Origin: DATAFF01 sp036257595
Lineage (GTDB): Bacteria; Pseudomonadota; Alphaproteobacteria; Rhizobiales; Aestuariivirgaceae
NCBI GenBank assembly: GCA_036257595.1
Contig: DATAFF010000075.1
Location: 1-36,355 of the forward strand
Direction: 5' to 3'
DNA length: 36,355 nt
In this document: positions 25,518 to 31,855 of the stretch, in pieces
How the letters are laid out: each line of letters opens with the position of its first letter
How positions within the stretch are numbered: the stretch's first letter is position 1
The notes under the pieces: generated by a model
What the model was told of the DNA's origin: nothing
Databases searched by the model: none
What the model saw: the letters and a program-made list of their open reading frames with translations, nothing else
Made by a program: the position numbers and the translations under genes

Positions 25518-26090
25518 GTGCGGATCGTCGGCGGGACCTTGAGCGGCCGGACCCTGGCGACGCCGCGGGGTCGCCATACCCGCCCGACTGCCGATCGCGT
25601 CCGCGAGGCGATCTTCAACAAGCTCGAGCATGGCATTCCGGGATTTGAGCTGGCCGGCATCCGCGTTCTCGATCTCTTTGCCGGCAGCGGCGCCATGGGG
25701 CTCGAAGCGCTGTCCCGCGGCGCCGGCCATGTGCTGTTCATCGACGTTGACGAGCAGGCGCGCGGCCTGATCCGGCGCAACGCCGATGCCCTCGGGGTGA
25801 TCGGGCGGACCAAGATCTGGCGGCGCGACGCCACGCGGCTCGGGCGCTCAGCGCCGCTGCCGCCCTTCGCGCTTGCCTTTCTCGACCCGCCCTACCGGCG
25901 CGGCCTCGCCTCGGCGGCGCTCACCAGCCTGGTCGCCGGCGGCTGGCTTAATCCTGATGCGGTCGTGGTGGTCGAGGAAGCGGCCAGCGAAACCATCGAG
26001 GCGCCGAGCGCGCTCAGCCTGATCGAGCGCCGCGACTATGGGGAAACCCAGATCGGATTCTACTTCCAATCGGGCCAGTCGGTGATGTAG
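25518..26090 (+). CDS. rsmD: 16S rRNA (guanine966-N2)-methyltransferase
   Basis: RsmD methylates G966 of 16S rRNA. The 190-residue protein starts at GTG 25518 (MRIVGGTLSGRTLATPRG), with TRPTADRVREAIFN, the SAM site LDLFAGSGAMGLEALSRGA at about 50-68 and the catalytic DPPY motif (FLDPPYRRG). The length is typical. It follows the pseudouridine synthase by 3 bases. Its last 31 bases overlap the 3' end of the convergent YcgN-type gene, a tight arrangement without room for a terminator. Confidence 0.95.
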   Translation: MRIVGGTLSGRTLATPRGRHTRPTADRVREAIFNKLEHGIPGFELAGIRVLDLFAGSGAMGLEALSRGAGHVLFIDVDEQARGLIRRNADALGVIGRTKIWRRDATRLGRSAPLPPFALAFLDPPYRRGLASAALTSLVAGGWLNPDAVVVVEEAASETIEAPSALSLIERRDYGETQIGFYFQSGQSVM

Positions 26091-26509
26091 TCGCCGAGAT
26101 CCTCCTCGGCGATCCCCTTCTCCGACAGGGTTCGGCCTGTGCACGAGATGCCGGCGGCGACCACTGTATCCTGGGTCCCGGAGATCAGCGGGTGCCACCA
26201 GGCCAGGCCGCGGCCCTCGGCCAGCCGGCGATAGGCACAACTCCGCGGAAGCCAGGATAATCGGGGAACACTGGCGGAATCGAACTTGATACAATCCGGC
26301 ACCAGGCGCTGGCGATTGGCGTAGTCCTTGCAGCGGCAGGTGGCGCCGTCCAACATGTGACATGCCACCGTCGTCGGGTAGATTTCGCCGGTATCCTCAT
26401 CCTCAAGCTTGACCAGGCAGCAGCGGCCGCAACCGTCGCACAGGCTCTCCCACTCGGCCTCGGTCATTTCGATGAGGCGCTTTCTTTCCCAAAAACGATC
26501 TTGGCTCAT
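26060..26509 (-). CDS. YcgN-family cysteine cluster protein
   Basis: The protein of about 149 residues belongs to the UPF0260/YcgN family with a zinc/iron-chelating motif. It begins MSQDRFWERKRLIEMTEAEW and has the CDGCGRCC cluster, followed by further Cys in ACHMLDGATCRCKDY and PDCIKF, and a late CTGR. The function is unknown; metal or Fe-S binding is inferred from the cysteines. ATG 26509 gives the usual family start; another ATG lies four codons upstream. Codons are somewhat less GC-biased than in neighbouring genes. It is divergent from the penicillin-binding protein gene. Confidence 0.9.
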   Translation of the reverse strand: MSQDRFWERKRLIEMTEAEWESLCDGCGRCCLVKLEDEDTGEIYPTTVACHMLDGATCRCKDYANRQRLVPDCIKFDSASVPRLSWLPRSCAYRRLAEGRGLAWWHPLISGTQDTVVAAGISCTGRTLSEKGIAEEDLGDYITDWPDWK

Positions 26510-26645
26510 GACAGCAATCATGTGATGCAGACGAAGGATTTTCGATTATACCATAGTCGTGATTCGATCGGGGCGGCCCGAAAAGGGGCGCAATCAACCG
26601 CTAACCCCTGTCCGGCTCTTCCCGGGACCAAGACGCTGATATCCC

Positions 26646-29006
26646 ATGATGAACGACGACAACCCGTTCTACCGCAGTTTCATGGCACTCGATTCCTGGC
26701 TGTCTACCGCCGGTTTCGAAACCGTGGACTTCATCCAGCGCTCCTGGTCGGCTTATTCCTCCTGGCTCGAGCGGTTCCGCATCAGCGGTCTGACCCGGAT
26801 TGCCGTCGACATGGTCGACGACGCCCTGACCTTGGGCATGGGGGTGGCGGCCGTCATCTGCGTCGTCGCCATCCCGCCCTTCAACAATACTGGCGACATC
26901 TGGAACCAGGGCCGGCAATATGCCGTGACCTTCACTGACCAGAATGGCGAGATCATCGGCCGGCGCGGCATCCGCCAGGATGACGCCGTGCCGATCCAGG
27001 AGATCCCGAAGCACGTCGTCAATGCGGTGCTCGCCACCGAGGATGCGCGGTTCTACTCGCATTTCGGCATCGACCTCCAGGGCCTCGCCCGCGCCATGCT
27101 GGTCAACGCCCAGGCGAATGAGGTGGTGCAGGGCGGCTCGACGCTAACCCAGCAGCTTGCCAAGAATCTGTTCCTATCGCCGGAACGCTCGGTCAAGCGC
27201 AAGCTGCATGAGGCATTTCTGGCGCTGTGGATCGAATCGCGGCTGACCAAGGACCAGATCCTGAAGATGTATCTCGACCGCTCCTATCTCGGCGGCGGCG
27301 CCTATGGCGTCGAGGCGGCGGCGCAATATTATTTCGGCAAGTCGATCCGCGACGTGAACCTGTCGGAGGCGGCGATCCTGGGCGGCCTGTTCAAGGCGCC
27401 GTCAAACTATGCGCCCCATGTCAATGCCGAGGCGGCGAAGGTCCGCGCCAATGTGGTGCTCTACCGGATGCTCGATGTCGGCTTCATCAGCCAGGGCGAG
27501 CTGTTCGAGGCGAAGCAGCATCCGGCGGAAGTGGTCAACCAGTCGGCCTTCTACAGTCCCGACTGGTTCCTCGACTGGGCCTATAAGGAGACGCTCGACG
27601 TCATCAACGAGCAGAACCTGACCAGTGAATATGTGATCGAGGTCAAGAGCACGATCGACCTCGCCATGCAGAAGGTCGCCCAGAGGATCGTCAACGAGAA
27701 GCTCGAGAAGGAGGCTCCGGCCTATCGAGCGACACAGGCAGCGCTCGTCGCGATGACGCCGGACGGAGCGGTTCGGGCGATCGTCGGCGGCAAGGACTAC
27801 GAGGCGAGCCAGTTCAACCGCGCCACCGATGCGCTGCGCCAGCCGGGCTCGTCGTTCAAGCCCTTCGTCTATCTCGCGGCGCTCAAGGCCGGCTTCAAGC
27901 CGACCTCGATCGTCTATGATTCGCCGGTGTCCGTCGGCAGCTGGACGCCGAAGAACTACACGCTGAAATATGCCGGGCGTACCACGCTTACCAATGCGCT
28001 GGCCCATTCCTACAATTCGGTGCCGGTGCATCTGATGCTGCAGATCGGGCGCAAGGCAATCATCGACACCGCCCATGAATGCGGCCTCAAATCCAACCTG
28101 CTGTCGATCGCCTCGCTGCCGCTCGGCACCAATGAGGTGACGCTGCTCGACCTCACCACCGGCTATGCCACCTTCGCCAATGGCGGGAAACTGGCGGTGC
28201 CGCATACGGTGCTCGAGATCCGCCGCCCGACCGGCGAGCTGCTGTACAGCCGCGAGGCCCATGCTCCGCCGCCGAAACAGGTGGAGCCCGAGGACAAGAT
28301 CGCCGATCTGAACGTCATGATGAACCAGGTGGTGATGGGCGGCACCGGCCAGCGGGCTTTGCTCGGCTTCACGCCGCAGGCCGGCAAGACCGGCACCAAC
28401 CAGAGCTACCGCGATGCCTGGTTCATCGGCTACACCGGCCAGCTCGTCACCGGCGTCTGGTACGGCAATGACGATTTCAAGGAGATGAAGAAGGCGACCG
28501 GCGGCACCATCCCGGCGCTCACCTGGCACGACTTCATGGTCGAGGCGCTGGCCGGCAGGCAGCCGGTCGCGCTGGTCGGCCTGCCGGTGCTCGAATCGCA
28601 TATCAAGCTGGCGGCGGCCAACAAGGCGACAGTCGAGACCGCCATGGCCGATCAACCCAAGACCGATGCAACGGCGTTGGCCGAAGGGGGCGCGGAGGCG
28701 CCGCCCAGCGGTCCGGCAGATGCCCTCGCGGCGGCCGATGCGGCGCTGGCCGAGGGCCTGGGCGAGGACAATGACGAGCCGCAGAAGAGCGATGCGGGGG
28801 GCATTTTGCAGGACATGTTCACCCTGTTCCGGCAGCAGCCGGTGCAGAAGACCCGCCAGCAGGTCGAGCGCCGCCGGGTGCGCCAGGGCTCCCAGGTGGT
28901 GCAGCGGCAACAGCGGAGCCGCGACTCGTTCTTCTTCTTCAACGGATTTGGCCGGTCCAACAATTTCTCGTCGCGATTCAAGCGGGACTGGACTCGCGAA
29001 CGCTGA
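26646..29006 (+). CDS. Class A penicillin-binding protein (PBP1A family)
   Basis: This bifunctional peptidoglycan synthase of 786 residues has a cytoplasmic N-terminus of about 60 residues and one membrane helix (about 62-78). A GT51 transglycosylase domain (about 95-270) follows, with catalytic Glu132 in ATEDARFYSHFG and GGSTLTQQLAKNLFLS. The transpeptidase domain has Ser402 in GSSFK, the SYN motif in HSYNSVP and KTG at 581-583 (GKTGTNQSYRDAW). The C-terminal tail is acidic, then Gln/Arg-rich with a Phe run (DSFFFFNGFG), and probably lies in the periplasm without a fixed fold. No strong ribosome binding site is seen before ATG 26646; an ATG directly follows it. Downstream are two small exported proteins on the same strand. 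Confidence 0.94.
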   Translation: MMNDDNPFYRSFMALDSWLSTAGFETVDFIQRSWSAYSSWLERFRISGLTRIAVDMVDDALTLGMGVAAVICVVAIPPFNNTGDIWNQGRQYAVTFTDQNGEIIGRRGIRQDDAVPIQEIPKHVVNAVLATEDARFYSHFGIDLQGLARAMLVNAQANEVVQGGSTLTQQLAKNLFLSPERSVKRKLHEAFLALWIESRLTKDQILKMYLDRSYLGGGAYGVEAAAQYYFGKSIRDVNLSEAAILGGLFKAPSNYAPHVNAEAAKVRANVVLYRMLDVGFISQGELFEAKQHPAEVVNQSAFYSPDWFLDWAYKETLDVINEQNLTSEYVIEVKSTIDLAMQKVAQRIVNEKLEKEAPAYRATQAALVAMTPDGAVRAIVGGKDYEASQFNRATDALRQPGSSFKPFVYLAALKAGFKPTSIVYDSPVSVGSWTPKNYTLKYAGRTTLTNALAHSYNSVPVHLMLQIGRKAIIDTAHECGLKSNLLSIASLPLGTNEVTLLDLTTGYATFANGGKLAVPHTVLEIRRPTGELLYSREAHAPPPKQVEPEDKIADLNVMMNQVVMGGTGQRALLGFTPQAGKTGTNQSYRDAWFIGYTGQLVTGVWYGNDDFKEMKKATGGTIPALTWHDFMVEALAGRQPVALVGLPVLESHIKLAAANKATVETAMADQPKTDATALAEGGAEAPPSGPADALAAADAALAEGLGEDNDEPQKSDAGGILQDMFTLFRQQPVQKTRQQVERRRVRQGSQVVQRQQRSRDSFFFFNGFGRSNNFSSRFKRDWTRER

Positions 29007-29035
29007 TCGGCTAGCTCCGGCGGCGAGGCACAAGG

Positions 29036-29599
29036 TTGCGTGGTTCGTTGAAATTCGCTCTCTCGGCGCTCGCCGCAGGCACGGTCGGGCTGGCCAGCGT
29101 CACGGCCGCGATCGACGGCTCGATCGGCGGCATCTCCGAGAGCCTCGGCCAATGGAAGATCTGGCCATTGGCCGGCGCTGCCGCAGCCGATCCCTATACG
29201 CGAGCGCATTTCACCGCCGAGGACCGGCTGCCGCCCAATTCCTTCGAGGTCCAGGAATATGAGACCTCGGTCGATAGCGAAGGCCGCTCGCTCGACGCCT
29301 CCTGCACCTACCGGCTCAGCGGGCGCATGCCGCCGACCCGCTGGTGGAGCGTATGGGCGATGGTCCCGGGGGCGAGCGCCGATCAGCAGCCGGGCGGCGT
29401 CACCTCCAACGACGTCGTCTATGATGCCAATGGCGAGGTGATGATCGCCCTGTCGGCGAGCCCGCAGACCGGGCAGTGGGTCCACCTGACCGATTCCGGC
29501 AACTTCACCGTGATCATGCGGCTGTACAATCCGGCGGTGAATTTCCGGCGCAATGTCAAGCAGGAGCCGCTGCCGGTGCTGGCGCGGATGACCTGCTGA
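29036..29599 (+). CDS. DUF1214 domain protein, probably exported
   Basis: The 187-residue protein starts at TTG 29036 (GAGG 7 bases upstream) with a signal-like stretch LKFALSALAAGTVGLASVTA. The mature part contains DPYTRAHFTAEDRLPPNSFE, YRLSGRMPPTRWWSVWAM and a final FTVIMRLYNPAVNFRRN block. These are features of the DUF1214 domain, which in longer proteins follows DUF1254. The next gene encodes a DUF1254-like protein, so the two halves are separate genes here and probably act together in the envelope. The biochemical function is unknown. It begins 29 bases after the PBP gene. Confidence 0.82.
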   Translation: MRGSLKFALSALAAGTVGLASVTAAIDGSIGGISESLGQWKIWPLAGAAAADPYTRAHFTAEDRLPPNSFEVQEYETSVDSEGRSLDASCTYRLSGRMPPTRWWSVWAMVPGASADQQPGGVTSNDVVYDANGEVMIALSASPQTGQWVHLTDSGNFTVIMRLYNPAVNFRRNVKQEPLPVLARMTC

Positions 29600-29612
29600 T
29601 GGGCGGAGAGCG

Positions 29613-30155
29613 ATGAGCGGACGCGTGTTCTGGGTGGCCGCCACCATCCTCCTGGCGATCGTGGTCCATCTAACCTATGTGCTGTTTGCGCCCGGTGACA
29701 CGGTGGAACGCAAGCTTCAAGCGATGCGGACGCTCGCTGGCGTCAACAGCCTGAAGGTGCTGAGCGCCGCCGATTCGAAGAATTTCCTGGCCGGCGAAGG
29801 TCCGGGGCTCGTTCATGCGATCTGCGTCTATGATCTCGGCCAAGGCGAGGTTGCGGCCTGGTCGCCGATCCCGGCCGGCTATTGGTCGCTCAGCATCTAT
29901 ACGGCGCATGGCACCAACGTCTATACGCTGAACGACCGCCAGGCCAAGGTCGACCAGCTGTCGCTGGTGCTGCGCAAGGCCGACCCGCTGCGCGAGACCG
30001 AGACACCGGTCGGCGCCGATTCGACATTGGAGAAGATCTTCATCGATCTGACCGAGCAGACCGGGCTCATCGTCATGCGCGCCATCCTACCCGACGAACC
30101 GGCGCGCGCCCGCGTCGAGGAGGAGCTCGCCCGGGCGCGATGCGAGCCGGTGTGA
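29613..30155 (+). CDS. DUF1254-like membrane-anchored protein
   Basis: The 180-residue protein has an N-terminal membrane anchor (about 5-25, VFWVAATILLAIVVHLTYVL) followed by a periplasmic domain with HAICVYDLGQGEVAAWSPIP and YWSLSIYTAHGTNVYTLNDR, which resembles DUF1254-type proteins paired with DUF1214 genes in Hyphomicrobiales. GGAGAG lies just before ATG 29613, 13 bases after the previous stop. Its stop is followed within 4 bases by a family B heptad element. The function is unknown. Confidence 0.75.
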   Translation: MSGRVFWVAATILLAIVVHLTYVLFAPGDTVERKLQAMRTLAGVNSLKVLSAADSKNFLAGEGPGLVHAICVYDLGQGEVAAWSPIPAGYWSLSIYTAHGTNVYTLNDRQAKVDQLSLVLRKADPLRETETPVGADSTLEKIFIDLTEQTGLIVMRAILPDEPARARVEEELARARCEPV

Positions 30156-30158
30156 GAA

Positions 30159-30224
30159 GCGAATAGCGAATAGGGAGTAGCGAATAGTCGCTACTCACAG
30201 CTTCTATTCGCTACTCGCTATTCG
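30159..30224. repeat. Heptad hairpin element, family B, copy 1
   Basis: The left arm has GCGAATA units at 30159, 30166 and 30180 with GGGAGTA at 30173. The right arm has CTATTCG, CTACTCG and CTATTCG at 30204, 30211 and 30218. The arms are near-perfect reverse complements. The right-arm unit at 30218 contains the TAG stop of the minus-strand gene ending there, and the left arm starts 4 bases after a TGA stop. Confidence 0.9.
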
Positions 30225-30394
30225 CTGTTGGCGGCGGCCTTCTCGGGCCCCGAGACCGCCGGCAGCCGATCCGCCAGGCGGAAGTCGCCCCGTTCTATTC
30301 TGACCCCGGTAAACAGCAAGATCTGTGCCGGTCCCTCGCCTGATGCCACGCGCCGCCGACGCTCGCGCTGTGTCAGGTGACAAAGCTCGCCCAT
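30218..30394 (-). CDS. Small conserved hypothetical protein
   Basis: A 58-residue protein (MGELCHLTQRERRRRVASGE, then GPAQILLFTGVRIERGDFR) resembles small proteins annotated as hypothetical in many Hyphomicrobiales, with an LT..ER.RR segment and an I.FTGVR.ER segment. The function is unknown. The competing frame at 30204-30470 gives a Gly/Arg-rich product of no clear family and was not chosen. The last residues (Ser-Glu-stop) are encoded by the adjacent heptad repeat, so the present C-terminus was set by that element. It follows the DUF1491 gene on the same strand. Confidence 0.65.
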   Translation of the reverse strand: MGELCHLTQRERRRRVASGEGPAQILLFTGVRIERGDFRLADRLPAVSGPEKAAANSE

Positions 30395-30460
30395 GGTCCC
30401 CAATGCTCCCCGCCCAATCGCCATGCCCCGCGATTGGCCACCTACGATTGATGCACCTTA

Positions 30461-30480
30461 TGGTTAACAAAATCTAACCA
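30461..30480. promoter_or_regulatory. Inverted repeat upstream of the small conserved gene
   Basis: TGGTTA (30461-30466) and TAACCA (30475-30480) are perfect 6-bp arms with an AT-rich 8-base spacer, in the 98-bp gap between DUF1491 and the small gene. It lies about 67 bases upstream of the small gene's start, a reasonable operator position. It also resembles a CtrA site loosely, but the TTAA-N7-TTAA spacing is not met. Confidence 0.35.
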
Positions 30481-30492
30481 ACAATCCAGTTA

Positions 30493-30837
30493 TCAATGCG
30501 AATAATCGGCGTCCAGAAGGCCCGAGCCCTCAGGATCGTCGATGTCGAGGACCCAAAGATCCGGGTCAAACCGCACTTCGCGGGCAATCATGGCGTCCAC
30601 AGACTGGGCTTCGTGGTGGGCGGCGGTCAATCTCAGGTGAAACCGTCGGCGGCCTGATTCGTCGAAGGCGGGGCCGGGAGCCGGTCCGAACAGCCGAACC
30701 GTTCCGTCGCGAAGAATCACCCGGACGAACACGCTCCCCGCCTCCTCGGCACCGCGCCGGGCAACAACCCCGGTCAGCCCCTGCCCGAAGCACCGCCGCA
30801 GATGCGCCGCCACCCAGATCGCTGTTTTGACTGACAT
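30493..30837 (-). CDS. DUF1491 family protein
   Basis: The 114-residue protein has the DUF1491 pattern: KTAIWVAAHLRRCFGQGLTG, RRGAEEAGSVFVRVILRDG, a Pro-rich turn around LFGPAPGPAFDE, and the C-terminal RFDPDLWVLDIDDPEG. Its function is unknown; the family is confined mainly to alphaproteobacteria. The bases directly before ATG 30837 are CCTCCC, with no purine-rich ribosome binding site, and a family A heptad element begins within a few bases upstream. The element separates this gene from the peptidoglycan-binding protein gene that usually neighbours it. Confidence 0.9.
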   Translation of the reverse strand: MSVKTAIWVAAHLRRCFGQGLTGVVARRGAEEAGSVFVRVILRDGTVRLFGPAPGPAFDESGRRRFHLRLTAAHHEAQSVDAMIAREVRFDPDLWVLDIDDPEGSGLLDADYSH

Positions 30838-30840
30838 GGG

Positions 30841-30949
30841 GAGGCATTAGGCATCACGCATCAGGCGGCCGCAAGCGTCGGCGGTCGGCATTAGGCAATA
30901 GGCAGTGACCGGCGCCCTTCCCTACTGCCTACTGTTTACCGCCTACTGC
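30841..30949. repeat. Heptad hairpin element, family A, copy 4 (compound)
   Basis: A complete element at 30887-30949 has nine 7-bp units in one register: GGCATTA, GGCAATA, GGCAGTG, ACCGGCG, CCCTTCC, CTACTGC, CTACTGT, TTACCGC and CTACTGC. A further block of three left-arm units (GGCATTA, GGCATCA, CGCATCA) lies at 30843-30863, out of register by 2 bases with the first, suggesting a partial second element. The last unit carries the TAG stop (30943-30945, minus strand) of the peptidoglycan-binding protein gene. This element lies between two co-directional genes. Confidence 0.88.
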
Positions 30950-31608
30950 TTGAGAAAACTCGTCTGCCCCGACGTCTTGGCGAGCTCGCTCAGGAGACCG
31001 GCCGTGATGTCGCCGCTCACCGGCAGGCGCCGGTCGCCCTCGAATTCCCGGATGGCCTGGCGCGTCGTCTCGCCGAGCGTGCCGTCGATCGGTCCGGGCA
31101 GGTAGCCAAGCTCGGACAGGCCCGTCTGCACTTGTTTGACCGTCGCCTCGTCCGGCCCGATCGAGCCGGTGGTCTCGGTGCGCGCCACCTGCTTCAGCGT
31201 CCTGGTGTAGCGCAGATGGTCGAGCAGGTCCTGGAGGGTGGCACGCTGCGGCAGTCCGTTGGTCCGGCGGTAGGCGTCGAGCGCAGCGCGCGTCTCCGTC
31301 GACAGCCGCCCATCTATCGGCCCGCCATAGCGCTTGAGCGCCGCCAATTCGCGCTGCACATCGATGAGCGCCGCCTTTGGCGCAGGCCGCTCCGTCTTCA
31401 CCGCCACCGACAGGCGCGGCCCCGCCCGACCCTTGGGCAGCGCCAGCTCGATCGTGTCGGAATCCGCCATTCGCCGCCCCGGTGCCTGAGCGAACAGCGC
31501 GTTCCACACGATTGCCACCGTGAGACCAAGCGAAAGGATCAGGCCCGTCGCTGGCAGAATGCGCAGCGACGGCCGACCCCGGTCATCGTCATCGTCAAAA
31601 GCGCTCAT
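30943..31608 (-). CDS. Membrane-anchored peptidoglycan-binding domain protein
   Basis: The 221-residue protein starts MSAFDDDDDRGRP, has one membrane helix (about residues 16-38), a linker, and two helical peptidoglycan-binding (PG_binding_1) modules. The first is near 85-120 (LAALKRYGGPIDGRLSTETR) and the second near 155-200 (VQTGLSELGYLPGPIDGTLG). No catalytic domain is present. ATG 31608 is preceded by GGGG; the frame is open six codons further up. Its stop lies in a heptad element. In related genomes this type of gene sits next to a DUF1491 gene, as here. Confidence 0.85.
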   Translation of the reverse strand: MSAFDDDDDRGRPSLRILPATGLILSLGLTVAIVWNALFAQAPGRRMADSDTIELALPKGRAGPRLSVAVKTERPAPKAALIDVQRELAALKRYGGPIDGRLSTETRAALDAYRRTNGLPQRATLQDLLDHLRYTRTLKQVARTETTGSIGPDEATVKQVQTGLSELGYLPGPIDGTLGETTRQAIREFEGDRRLPVSGDITAGLLSELAKTSGQTSFLKQ

Positions 31609-31682
31609 ACGCCCCAAAACGCCCACCGACTTTTGCCCGTATTGACCCTACCCCCAGTGCAGTTAAGAAGCGGTTGAGGGGA

Positions 31683-31785
31683 GCGAATAGCGAATAGCGA
31701 GTCGTTGGTTTCGCAGCCGGCCATGGGGGGCAGGACTTTCTATTCGCTATTCGCTACTCGCTATTCGCTAATCGCCATTCGCTCG
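31683..31785. repeat. Heptad hairpin element, family B, copy 2
   Basis: The left arm is GCGAATA twice and GCGAGTC from 31683. The right arm has six units from 31740: CTATTCG twice, CTACTCG, CTATTCG, CTAATCG and CCATTCG. The central 36 bases are unrelated. It lies between two divergent genes, upstream of both, so it is not a terminator of either. It ends only a few bases before the Pho-box-like site of phoX. Confidence 0.9.
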
Positions 31786-31792
31786 AAATCGA

Positions 31793-31808
31793 GTCATCCA
31801 TCCGTCAT
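31793..31808 (+). promoter_or_regulatory. Pho-box-like direct repeat upstream of phoX
   Basis: GTCAT occurs at 31793-31797 and again at 31804-31808, exactly 11 bases apart, the spacing of the two 7-bp half sites in a PhoB box. The full half sites (GAGTCAT and CCGTCAT) keep five of the seven consensus bases CTGTCAT. The site ends 47 bases before the phoX start. It would fit induction on phosphate starvation. Confidence 0.45.
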
Positions 31809-31855
31809 CTCCGGGCGCTTTTCTCGGCGCCCTTCCGAACCCAAGGACGAGCACA

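Noticed and set aside
27402..29033. Minus-strand open frame opposite the penicillin-binding protein gene.
   Set aside because: Same artefact; the plus strand encodes intact transglycosylase and transpeptidase motifs.
30204..30470. 88-codon minus-strand frame overlapping the small conserved gene.
   Set aside because: Its product is Gly/Arg-rich with no recognisable pattern, while the other frame gives a protein with a conserved look and a better start.
30466..30480. CtrA binding site (TTAA-N7-TTAA) before the small conserved gene.
   Set aside because: The second half reads CTAACC and the spacing does not match; the inverted repeat describes the sequence better.
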